Assembly (NCBI RefSeq): GCF_007748095.1
Contig: NZ_CP036287.1
Coordinates: forward strand, 3,658,001-3,722,000
Direction: 5' to 3'
DNA from: Engelhardtia mirabilis
GTDB lineage: Bacteria; Planctomycetota; UBA1135; GCA-002686595
DNA length: 64,000 bases
The notes under the pieces: model-generated
What the model was told of the DNA's origin: nothing
The model's input: the letters and a program-made list of their open reading frames with translations, nothing else
The model's database searches: none
Shown: one piece after another, positions 15,743 through 22,945 of the stretch
How the letters are laid out: the number at the start of each line of letters is the position of its first letter
Position numbering within the stretch: the stretch's first letter is position 1
Made by a program: the position numbers and the translations under genes

Positions 15743-16765
15743 ATGGCTGACCGCAAACCGCTCTACAGCGTCGACGAGGTGGGCCCCGCCGAGTTCGACT
15801 CCACCGACACGATCGGCGTGGTCGACGGCGGGACCGGCGCGGTGGACGCGGCCGGCGCCCGCTCCAACCTGGGCGCGGCGGCCGCGGCGGACCTGACGGC
15901 GGCCGAGGGGGACATCACGACCCTGCAGGCCGACGTGGCTGCACTCGAGGCCGAGGCTCCCCGGTCGGAGCTGGCTGGCACCGAGATCGACTTCACGGCC
16001 ACGCGCCGGAGCTACTTCAAGACCCTCGCGTCGGACACCACGTTCACGATCGCCGCCAGCCCCCGCCAGGGCGCGGTGGTCTTCCTGGAGTTGGACGGGG
16101 ACTTCGAGGTCACCCTGCCAGCCAACGTGGTCCCCACTGAGGGCAGCTACGACGGCTCGGGCGGCACCACCACGCTCCTCGAGTTGCGGTGCGTCTCCAA
16201 CGCCGGCGGCGCAGTGCTGTTCGAGGCCCGCTTTCGGCGCTTCACCCCGGCGAAGACCGGGCTCATCTTCCGCCAGGTGATCCCCGCGCTGTTCGACGAC
16301 GGCGAGCACGCGAAGAACGCGAACCAGGCCAGCGGCAGCCCGAGCACCGAGACTCTCTTCTCGCGGCTGTTCGATCTGGAGAGCTACCGCAGCCCCCTCG
16401 ACGGCCTCTTCCACTTCCGCCTGGTCTGGCCGTCGCTGTCCAAGTCGGTCTCCTGGACCCAGCTCTCGAACCCGCTCGACACCTACGAGGTCGTCGATGG
16501 CTTCACGGTGGGCTCGTCAACCGGTGGCGCGGACGCCGCGGAACTCGACGGGCTCTCCCAGTCTGTCTACGGCGCCGCCCTGCTCGACGGCATCAGTGAC
16601 CAGAACATCGTGATCGGCAGCGGCCTGGTCACCGGGTCGAGCTTCATGGTCGGCATGACCGCGCCCGTCACGGCCAACATCGCCGCGGTCGGCTCGAACA
16701 ACGTCAACCCCGCTGAGCCCAGCGTGAACACCGACATCGTCGAGCTCTACGTCGACGCCGCCTAA
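15743..16765 (+). CDS. Fibre-like virion protein
   Basis: 340 residues. Residues ~20-50 carry GGTGAVDAAGARSNLGAA, the 'GGTGA..aagAR.NLG' motif common in tail fibres and short fibres at shaft-to-head transitions. A short coiled coil (TAAEGDITTLQADVAALEAE) follows, then beta-rich modules. The C-terminal part (~160-340) contains FRQVIPALFDDGEHAKNAN and a beta-sandwich-like region that could bind a receptor or glycan. The gene sits beside capsid genes, not tail genes, so a capsid-attached fibre is possible. Confidence 0.6.
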   Translation: MADRKPLYSVDEVGPAEFDSTDTIGVVDGGTGAVDAAGARSNLGAAAAADLTAAEGDITTLQADVAALEAEAPRSELAGTEIDFTATRRSYFKTLASDTTFTIAASPRQGAVVFLELDGDFEVTLPANVVPTEGSYDGSGGTTTLLELRCVSNAGGAVLFEARFRRFTPAKTGLIFRQVIPALFDDGEHAKNANQASGSPSTETLFSRLFDLESYRSPLDGLFHFRLVWPSLSKSVSWTQLSNPLDTYEVVDGFTVGSSTGGADAAELDGLSQSVYGAALLDGISDQNIVIGSGLVTGSSFMVGMTAPVTANIAAVGSNNVNPAEPSVNTDIVELYVDAA

Positions 16766-16766
16766 C

Positions 16767-18311
16767 ATGGCTGGATCCAACCTCCTCGACCTGCCGAGCA
16801 TCGGCCAGTTCCCGCGGGCCTTCGCGCACGCCCTCGCCCGCCATGGCGCCACCCCACGGCGGGTTGGCGTGACCCTGTGGGGCCAGAGCAACATGGGCGA
16901 CGGCGGCAACTCCGGCCCCGTGATGGGCAGGCCCGGCGAGCCCGACGCTCTGGACGAGCGGGTGTTCTACCTGTCTGCCGCCGGCAACGTGGTTCCCGCC
17001 AAGCACCCGGTGCACGAGATCCCGGCCGCCCTGGCGATCGGCCCGGGCCTGGCGCTGGGCAAGACCGTCGCGCAGATGCTCGGGGGCCAGACGGACGTGG
17101 TCCTGATCCCGTGCGCGGTCGGCGGCACCGGCTTCGCGGCCGGCGACTGGACCCCGGGAAGCGGCGACGAGTTCAACGCCGCGGTCACCAAGATCAACGC
17201 CTTCCTCGCGCTGGAGGGAGCCTACCTGTTTGGCTTCGCCGGGATCCTGGGGGAGGCGGATGCGGCCGCCGGCGATGCGGCGATCAAGGCTTTCCTCGGC
17301 AACATGGAGGGTTTCATCGACGCCGTCCGGGGCGCGACCTACCTCAACAACGACGTTCTGGGCGGGCACGACTCCAAGCCCTTCGTGATGGCGACGGTGA
17401 TCGAGCAGGCTGCGGGGCGCAACCGGATCAACGACCGGCTGCGGCGACTGGCCGCCACGCGCGACCACTACGCCTGCGTCGAGTGCACAGACCTCACCGA
17501 CACCCCGGACTCGACGCACTACGCGCCGGCTGAGCTGCGGATCATCGGATCCCGCATGGGCGCCGCGCTGTTCCAGGCGCAGGGTCGGCAGGTGGCGCAC
17601 CCGGCGGCCCTGATGCCGGTTCCGACCCCCTCGATCCGCATCTACGCCAACGCGGCCACCACGGCCTTCGCGGACATCCAGGTCGAGGACAACCGGAACA
17701 ACGGGACCCCCGCGACCCTGACCAACGTGACCGGCTCCGGCGCAGTCGGGGCCAACGGCGACGATCGGGGCAACTGCATCTTCCTCAACGGCGTGGCGGC
17801 CATCGACGTCAACAACTTCACGCTGCCCAGCGAGGGGTACACGATCGCCGCGTGGATCGCTCCCACGTTCACGACCACCCAGAACGTCATCATCGTCGGC
17901 GTCCAGAACACGGCCACGTTCAACCCGGGGCACGAGTTCCGCCTGCTCTACGACGCGACGAGCACCAACCGCTACCTCAGCGCCCGGACGGCCGGCAACG
18001 CCGGCACCGACGGCGTGACGCCTCTGCGCGCTGACCGCTGGCAGCATGTCGCGGTCGTCTCGGTCCCGCTATCCGGCGGAGGCGGCGGCCACCACCGCCT
18101 GTTCCTGAATGGGGTCTATCAGGGCGGGCGCGCCCAGGCGGCGACCGCTGACCGCCAGGTGCGCATTGGCGCCAAGGTGCTCGACACGAGTTCGACATAC
18201 ATCGGGTTCATGGACGAGGTCACCTTCTGGGAGGACGCCCTGTCCCCCAGCCAGATCCGTCGGCACATGCTGGAGACGGCCGGCGCGGACCTGCCCTACC
18301 CCTCGATCTGA
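16767..18311 (+). CDS. SGNH (sialate-O-acetylesterase-like) hydrolase fused to a LamG-like domain
   Basis: 514 residues. The N-terminal half has the blocks of the SASA/SGNH esterase family: GQSNM (Ser41), VGGTG (~118-122), ILGEADA (~160-166, like the usual QGESD) and DSTHYAP (Asp248, His251), a full Ser-Asp-His set. Residues ~290-505 look like a concanavalin/LamG sandwich ending in GFMDEVTFWEDALSPSQIRRH. It probably removes O-acetyl groups from surface glycan and binds it. Gene position, coupled to the neck genes (TGATG) and next to a fibre, is unusual for such an enzyme. Confidence 0.8.
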   Translation: MAGSNLLDLPSIGQFPRAFAHALARHGATPRRVGVTLWGQSNMGDGGNSGPVMGRPGEPDALDERVFYLSAAGNVVPAKHPVHEIPAALAIGPGLALGKTVAQMLGGQTDVVLIPCAVGGTGFAAGDWTPGSGDEFNAAVTKINAFLALEGAYLFGFAGILGEADAAAGDAAIKAFLGNMEGFIDAVRGATYLNNDVLGGHDSKPFVMATVIEQAAGRNRINDRLRRLAATRDHYACVECTDLTDTPDSTHYAPAELRIIGSRMGAALFQAQGRQVAHPAALMPVPTPSIRIYANAATTAFADIQVEDNRNNGTPATLTNVTGSGAVGANGDDRGNCIFLNGVAAIDVNNFTLPSEGYTIAAWIAPTFTTTQNVIIVGVQNTATFNPGHEFRLLYDATSTNRYLSARTAGNAGTDGVTPLRADRWQHVAVVSVPLSGGGGGHHRLFLNGVYQGGRAQAATADRQVRIGAKVLDTSSTYIGFMDEVTFWEDALSPSQIRRHMLETAGADLPYPSI

Positions 18312-18874
18312 TGGCGCTCATCGTCGAAGACGGAACCGGCCTCGCGACCGCGGAGAGCTACCTCAGCGTCGTTGACGCTGATGCTCTGATCGCGTCGCTG
18401 GTCGCCGATTCGACTGACTGGGATGCGCTCGCCGAGGCGGACCAAGAGGACGTTCTGCGTCGATCGACCGCCTGGCTCGACGAGACCTTCGGGCAGCGCT
18501 ACAGCGGGGCGCGGCGCACCAGAGAGCAGGCGCTTCTGTTCCCCCGCGTCGGAGCGATCGAGAACGGTTGGGCGGTACCCGAGGCGGAGATCCCCTCGCA
18601 GGTCCAGCGGGCCCTCGCGGTCGTCGCCGCAGTCGTGGCCTCGAACCCCACTGTCTCGATCACCCCCACTGCCAACTCATCGGGGGCGGTGCTGATCGCC
18701 GAGGAAGAGGACAAGGTCGGCGAGCTGTCGACGCGCACCAAGTACGCGGGGAGCGGGAAGCTCGACTCAGGCTCGACCATCTCCGAGCTGGGCGCGGCGG
18801 GCGCTGCAATGCGCCGGGTGCGCGACATCCTGCGACCGATCCTGGTCCCTGGAAACGTGGCGGTGCGCGGGTGA
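18311..18874 (+). CDS. Neck protein, DnaT-like head-tail connector
   Basis: 187 residues. It starts MALIVEDGTGLATAESYLSV, the signature of the phage family annotated as 'putative DnaT-like ssDNA-binding protein', which sits at the head-tail connector position. TAWLDETFGQRYSGARR and LLFPRVGA follow, as in that family. The LIVEDG start overlaps the preceding stop. A connector that binds the portal is more plausible than DNA binding. Confidence 0.75.
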   Translation: MALIVEDGTGLATAESYLSVVDADALIASLVADSTDWDALAEADQEDVLRRSTAWLDETFGQRYSGARRTREQALLFPRVGAIENGWAVPEAEIPSQVQRALAVVAAVVASNPTVSITPTANSSGAVLIAEEEDKVGELSTRTKYAGSGKLDSGSTISELGAAGAAMRRVRDILRPILVPGNVAVRG

Positions 18875-19239
18875 CCGAGCTCGACGACAAGTTGCAGCCG
18901 AAGACGCTGGAGCTGATCGAGAGGCTCGGGACGACCGCCCAGCTCACGAAGAAGTTCCACGCATACACCAACGCCGGCGGCACAAACACCGGGTCCACGC
19001 AGACCTACACGCTCAAGGTCGGGCCCTTCCAGGGCATCGGCGAGGCGTTCCGGGACAGCACGGCCCTGCTCGAGGCGGACCTCGTCTTCTACACCCCCGG
19101 GCTGGATGCCGAGGCAACCTGCGAGCCCGGGGACACCATCAGCGGCAGCGGCGTCACCGGCACTGTGGTCCGGGTCGACCCCCTGCGCTCCGGCGAGCGG
19201 ATCTCCGCCTTCCGGGTCTTCATCAAGGGGAAGGGCTGA
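18871..19239 (+). CDS. Small head-tail joining protein
   Basis: 122 residues from GTG with a GTGA overlap. A short N-terminal helix (LQPKTLELIERLG) is followed by a beta-barrel-like domain (TYTLKVGPFQGIGEAF, LVFYTPGL, VTGTVVRVDPLRSG). Size, fold pattern and position between the connector and the HK97-gp10-like gene fit a stopper or joining protein. Confidence 0.6.
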   Translation: MTELDDKLQPKTLELIERLGTTAQLTKKFHAYTNAGGTNTGSTQTYTLKVGPFQGIGEAFRDSTALLEADLVFYTPGLDAEATCEPGDTISGSGVTGTVVRVDPLRSGERISAFRVFIKGKG

Positions 19240-19772
19240 TGGCTCTCCGGGGGGTCAAGGCTTTCAACCAGAAGATCCGGCGCGCCGCCAGGGCGATGTC
19301 GGAGGAGATCGCTCCGCTGTTCGTGGCCAAGCTCGGGCTCGAGTTGACCCGTGGGGCCGTGCTCAGCACTCCCGTCCGGGCGCGCCAGGTCGACCCGCGG
19401 AGCGGCAAGCCCCGCAAGAACCAGGTGGCCGGCGGCACCCTGCGGGGCAGCTGGAACCTCGACATCGGGAGGGCCTCCGACCGCGTGCACCCGAAAGATC
19501 CCACCGGGGCCTCGGCCGTGCAGCGAGCGACCGCGGTCGCAGCCAGCCTGCGCCGAGTCGTTCCGCGACTGGTGGTCTCGACCCCGGTGGCCTACGCACC
19601 GGTCATCGAGGCTGGCAGGCGGCGCGGCGACGACGGGGTGATGCGCGGCTCGATTCAGGCCCCTCGCGGGATGCTGCGGATCAACGTCCGGCGGCTGTCC
19701 AAGTCGATCGCGCCCCTCTCCGTGACCTCCGAGGTCGAAGCCAAGGCCAAGGCCGCGGGGTTCGACTCGTGA
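19239..19772 (+). CDS. HK97 gp10-like neck/tail completion protein
   Basis: 177 residues. The N-terminus is basic and helical (KAFNQKIRRAARAMSEE), then LTRGAVLSTPVRARQVDPRSG, GGTLRGSWNL and TPVAYAPVIEAG. The 'T.v..GtLr.Sw' and 'YA.viE.G' elements are typical of HK97-gp10-type proteins, which join head and tail. It precedes the tail terminator gene, as expected. Confidence 0.7.
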   Translation: MALRGVKAFNQKIRRAARAMSEEIAPLFVAKLGLELTRGAVLSTPVRARQVDPRSGKPRKNQVAGGTLRGSWNLDIGRASDRVHPKDPTGASAVQRATAVAASLRRVVPRLVVSTPVAYAPVIEAGRRRGDDGVMRGSIQAPRGMLRINVRRLSKSIAPLSVTSEVEAKAKAAGFDS

Positions 19773-20644
19773 CGCTCCTGGCCGACATCGGCGCGGAGCT
19801 TCGAGCGAGCGTCCGCGCGGCGACGCCCTCGGTGACCGCCGTCGCCTTCGACAACACCCCGCCGCTCGATGCCTCGTTCGTGCCCACCGCGGTCGCCGAG
19901 GGCGCCTCCCTGCTCGAGTTCCAGCTCGGATCCGGTGGCGCAGGTGAACCCCTCGGGCTCGGTGCACGGGCGCTGTGGCGCATGGCCGGGCGCGCGACGT
20001 TCTCGGCCAGGGTCCCGGTCGACGAGGGCGAGGACGCGGCACGCACGCTCCTGGAGACCGTGACCGACGCTCTCGGGCCCGCCTCGTGGCCGCAGGGCGC
20101 AGAGGCTGGCGCCGCATCCATCCAGCCGGGGTTCCTCGACGGCCCCTTCTGGCGCATGGACGCCACGCAGCCCTGGACCGTCACCTACCAGGCGGTCCGC
20201 CCCGTGGCACGCCGTCTCGACCTCGGCGGAACCTTCCCCGACATCGGAACCGCGCTCCGCGACACCTTCATCGGGGTGGTCGGCGCGGACCTCGGGCTGA
20301 CCGTCGAGGTGCCGAACACCGACCCCCAGTCGTCGCTCAACCCGTCCACGCCCTACCTCGTGCTCTTCCCGCTCCCCGGGCAGCGCGAAGCGGTCGCCGG
20401 CGACGGGGACTCCCTGGAGTTCGAGGAACTGGGCCTGGTCCAACTCTCCAGCTACTGGCCCCTCTTCACCGGGGCTGACCAAGCACTCGCCGCCGTCGAC
20501 TCAGTGATCGACCTGGTGCGCGGGCTACGTGCAGGGGCCGTCACCTTCGGCGCCCCCTACTTCGAGACCGTCGGGGTGGACGGCGAGCACTGGAGGCTCG
20601 ACGTGATCGCCCCCTACACCGCCCGAACAGCAGAGGCCCTCTGA
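19769..20644 (+). CDS. Tail terminator, apparently two copies fused in tandem
   Basis: 291 residues from GTG (GTGA overlap); tail terminators are usually about half this. Two related halves can be seen: residues ~3-145 (LLADIGAELRASV ... WRMDATQPWTVTYQAV) and ~150-291 (FPDIGTALRDTFI ... HWRLDVIAPYTARTA). Each opens with a helix, has a central 'P...L..f' strand region (SLLEFQLG, PYLVLFPLP), and closes with a similar W-R-x-D strand. Position between the gp10-like gene and the tail tube gene supports the role. The duplication is my reading of the sequence. Confidence 0.6.
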   Translation: MTLLADIGAELRASVRAATPSVTAVAFDNTPPLDASFVPTAVAEGASLLEFQLGSGGAGEPLGLGARALWRMAGRATFSARVPVDEGEDAARTLLETVTDALGPASWPQGAEAGAASIQPGFLDGPFWRMDATQPWTVTYQAVRPVARRLDLGGTFPDIGTALRDTFIGVVGADLGLTVEVPNTDPQSSLNPSTPYLVLFPLPGQREAVAGDGDSLEFEELGLVQLSSYWPLFTGADQALAAVDSVIDLVRGLRAGAVTFGAPYFETVGVDGEHWRLDVIAPYTARTAEAL

Positions 20645-20645
20645 C

Positions 20646-22139
20646 ATGGTCACTACCACCTTCCCCCAAAAGGTTGCCAGCGCGAACCGCGTGCGGGTCG
20701 CCTACCGCCAGGAGTCAACCTACGGCACCGCAGCCGTCGGCAAGTATCGCAAGGCGCGCTTCGCCGATGAGTCGATCGAGCCGCTCAAAGAGACGGGGGA
20801 GTCGAACGAGATCAGCGACGACCGCGCTCCCGGCGAGTCGGTGGTCACGAAGCAGGGCGGCGGGGGCGCAATCAACGGCGAGTTCTCAGTTCACACCTTC
20901 GACGACTTCATTCAAGGTTCGTTCTACTCCTCGGGGTTCGCCCAGGCGAACTTCGGCGAGAACGTCACCAGCGCGCTGATCTCCTTCGATACCAACTCGG
21001 GCAATCAGCGCCTGGTCGGCCCAGCCGGTTCGGCTGACTACTGGAGTTCGACCGTCGGGCTGGCCTCGAACGACGTGATCCAGGTGCGCGGCTCGGAGGA
21101 TCCGTCGCTCGACGGGACCTACGTGGTGGTCTCCACTGTGCCCGCCACGGACCCCGACCCGATGGTGGTCTCCCGGATCTACACCACGTTCACGCCCACC
21201 GTCCAGGCGGCTGGCGAGGAGGTCCAGGTCGTCAAGGTCGGGACGCTGGTCCTCAGCACGATCACGGTGACCCCCGACGGCGGCGACGCGACGCTCGCGG
21301 TCTTCAACGACTCGGGCGCAAACGCCGCCTTCGCCAATGCCGCGGTCGGCGACTTGGTCAAGCTGAGCCGGAACACCGGCACCACGGCGAACGACGTGCT
21401 CGCCCGCATCACCGTGGTCACCGACGACGACACGGTGCAGGTCCGGCGGTTCGATGGCAGCAACTTCGCCGCCGACTCCACGGCGAGCTACGTGATCGAC
21501 TTCGGCGCCGAGGTCTCGAACGGGACCACGGGCAGCTCGTGGACGATCGAGAAGCAGAACACCGATCTCACCAACACGTTCAAGCGCGGCACCGGCCAGA
21601 TCCCGGACACGATGGACCTGTCGATGAGCCCCGACGGCCAGGTGACGGTCGGCTTCGGGTTCAAGGGCAAGGTGGTCGAGACCAAGGCCGCGACGGCGGC
21701 CACTGGGCTGATGGAGGCGGCGTCGAACAACGTCACCTCCGGCTCGCGTAACTGCACCGCGGTCATTCAGGCGGGAGCGGAGTTCATCCTTCGGACGTTC
21801 TCGGTCAGGATCGCGAACAACCTCCGGGAGAACGACGCTCTCGGCCAGGTCGGCCCGATCGCGGTTACTGAGGGCGAGTTCTCGGTGACCGGGGAGATCA
21901 ACTCCTACAAGACCGGCACCGCCAACGGCCTGATCGCCGAGGGCCACCTCGACACATCGCTCGGCTTCATCATCGAGGACGACAACGGCCTTGCCGCCGC
22001 GATGCTCGCTCCGCGCGTGAAGTTCGACTCGGCGCAGTCGCCGACGACCGGCAAGAACTCGGACGTGGTCGAGCGGATCCCGTGGCGTGCCGGCAAGCCG
22101 GCTTCGGCTGCGGTCCTCACCTACGTCACCTGGATCTGA
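20646..22139 (+). CDS. Major tail tube protein
   Basis: 497 residues. The start (VRVAYRQESTYGTAAVGKYRKARFADESI, residues ~16-45) and the pattern ESNEISDDRAPGESV fit the large phage tail-tube family (Phage_tube_2) of siphophages. Residues ~115-310 hold an inserted beta-rich region (VSTVPATDPDPMVVSRIY ... VQVRRFDGSNFAADS) that may be a surface domain on the tube. The end (GLAAAMLAPRVKFDSAQSP) returns to the tube fold. Located between the terminator and chaperone genes as usual. Confidence 0.8.
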   Translation: MVTTTFPQKVASANRVRVAYRQESTYGTAAVGKYRKARFADESIEPLKETGESNEISDDRAPGESVVTKQGGGGAINGEFSVHTFDDFIQGSFYSSGFAQANFGENVTSALISFDTNSGNQRLVGPAGSADYWSSTVGLASNDVIQVRGSEDPSLDGTYVVVSTVPATDPDPMVVSRIYTTFTPTVQAAGEEVQVVKVGTLVLSTITVTPDGGDATLAVFNDSGANAAFANAAVGDLVKLSRNTGTTANDVLARITVVTDDDTVQVRRFDGSNFAADSTASYVIDFGAEVSNGTTGSSWTIEKQNTDLTNTFKRGTGQIPDTMDLSMSPDGQVTVGFGFKGKVVETKAATAATGLMEAASNNVTSGSRNCTAVIQAGAEFILRTFSVRIANNLRENDALGQVGPIAVTEGEFSVTGEINSYKTGTANGLIAEGHLDTSLGFIIEDDNGLAAAMLAPRVKFDSAQSPTTGKNSDVVERIPWRAGKPASAAVLTYVTWI

Positions 22140-22142
22140 GCC

Positions 22143-22592
22143 ATGGTGCGCCTCTCCGACTTCGCGCTCGACATGGAGCGCGTGAACCAAGGGACGTGGG
22201 TCGACTGGGCCAAGACCGGGATCCGATTCCGGGTCCGGCTCGCCGACTCGCGCGTGGGCTTCCGCGATCGGCTGCTCGAGGGCTACCGGGCGCACGAGGG
22301 CTGGCGACGAGAGAACCTGAGCAACCTCCTGGCCTCGCGCTGGATCGTCGACAGCTTGGTCGACGACGAGCGTGAGTTTTGGTCCGCCCTGATCGCCGAG
22401 GAGCTGGTCACGGACTGGGATGGCGTGGACGCCGAGGACGGCGAGGGCGCCGAGTCATACACGCCGGACGGCCTTGCGCGGCGGATCTCGACCCTGGCGT
22501 TCCGCGAGCTGTTCGAGTTCCTGCTTCGCGTCTCGCTCAACTCCGGCCTGTTCCGGGCGAAGCGCGCGGAGGCTGAGAGGGGAAAGCCCTAG
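22143..22592 (+). CDS. Tail assembly chaperone, G-like product
   Basis: 149 residues ending RGKP. It sits between tail tube and tape measure and has the usual acidic helices (WIVDSLVDDEREFWSALIAEELV). Just before its TAG lies G-GGA-AAG (22580-22586), the heptamer phage lambda uses between G and T. A -1 shift there joins the frame to the next ORF and yields a fusion of about 267 residues. Such pairs coat the tape measure protein and set the amount of each form during tail assembly. Confidence 0.8.
   Translation: MVRLSDFALDMERVNQGTWVDWAKTGIRFRVRLADSRVGFRDRLLEGYRAHEGWRRENLSNLLASRWIVDSLVDDEREFWSALIAEELVTDWDGVDAEDGEGAESYTPDGLARRISTLAFRELFEFLLRVSLNSGLFRAKRAEAERGKP
22580..22586 (+). promoter_or_regulatory. 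Programmed -1 frameshift site GGGAAAG
   Basis: In the zero frame it reads G GGA AAG, a perfect X-XXY-YYZ heptamer, and the stop TAG follows one codon later (22590-22592). In the -1 frame the sequence reads GCC CTA GCC CGA CTC GAC TGG and stays open to 22945. The identical heptamer drives G-GT frameshifting in lambda. I did not identify a strong downstream stem-loop by eye. Confidence 0.8.
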
Positions 22593-22945
22593 CCCGACTC
22601 GACTGGTGGAGCCGCTGGGGTGACTCGCTCGAGAACCTCCAGGCGCTCCACTGGCCGCACGGGCGGATGACTGAGGTTCGCGACGAGTTCTTCGAGCTCG
22701 CCCCGGACCCGACCTCCGAAGACCTCGACCAGGTCTTCCGACTGTGCAGCAACTCGCGCGCGTGGAACGGACCGATGCCCCTCCCCTTCCCTATCTCCGA
22801 GATCGTCGCAGCCGCCCGCGTCCTGGGAGTCCAATCCCCGGCGCGGGTGCGCGAGGTCGTGGAGACGGTGCAGGTGATGGACGCCCAATGGCGGAACTCG
22901 ATCCGAAGCCGAGCGGAAAGCGAGGGCGCCGATGCCGACTCTTGA
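22586..22945 (+). CDS. Tail assembly chaperone, T-like part expressed by frameshift
   Basis: Read from the frameshift site it adds 119 residues starting ALARLDWWSRWGDSLENLQ and ending EGADADS. The region before the internal ATG at 22667 has no stop back to 22577 and has protein-like sequence (HWPHGRMTEVRDEFFEL), so translation by -1 shifting is more likely than a separate start. Its end overlaps the tape measure start by 14 bases. Confidence 0.75.
   Translation, partial: ALARLDWWSRWGDSLENLQALHWPHGRMTEVRDEFFELAPDPTSEDLDQVFRLCSNSRAWNGPMPLPFPISEIVAAARVLGVQSPARVREVVETVQVMDAQWRNSIRSRAESEGADADS

Noticed and set aside
16767..18311. Simple tail-spike depolymerase
   Set aside because: No beta-helix or lyase-type repeats; the motifs are those of an SGNH esterase with a LamG-like sandwich.
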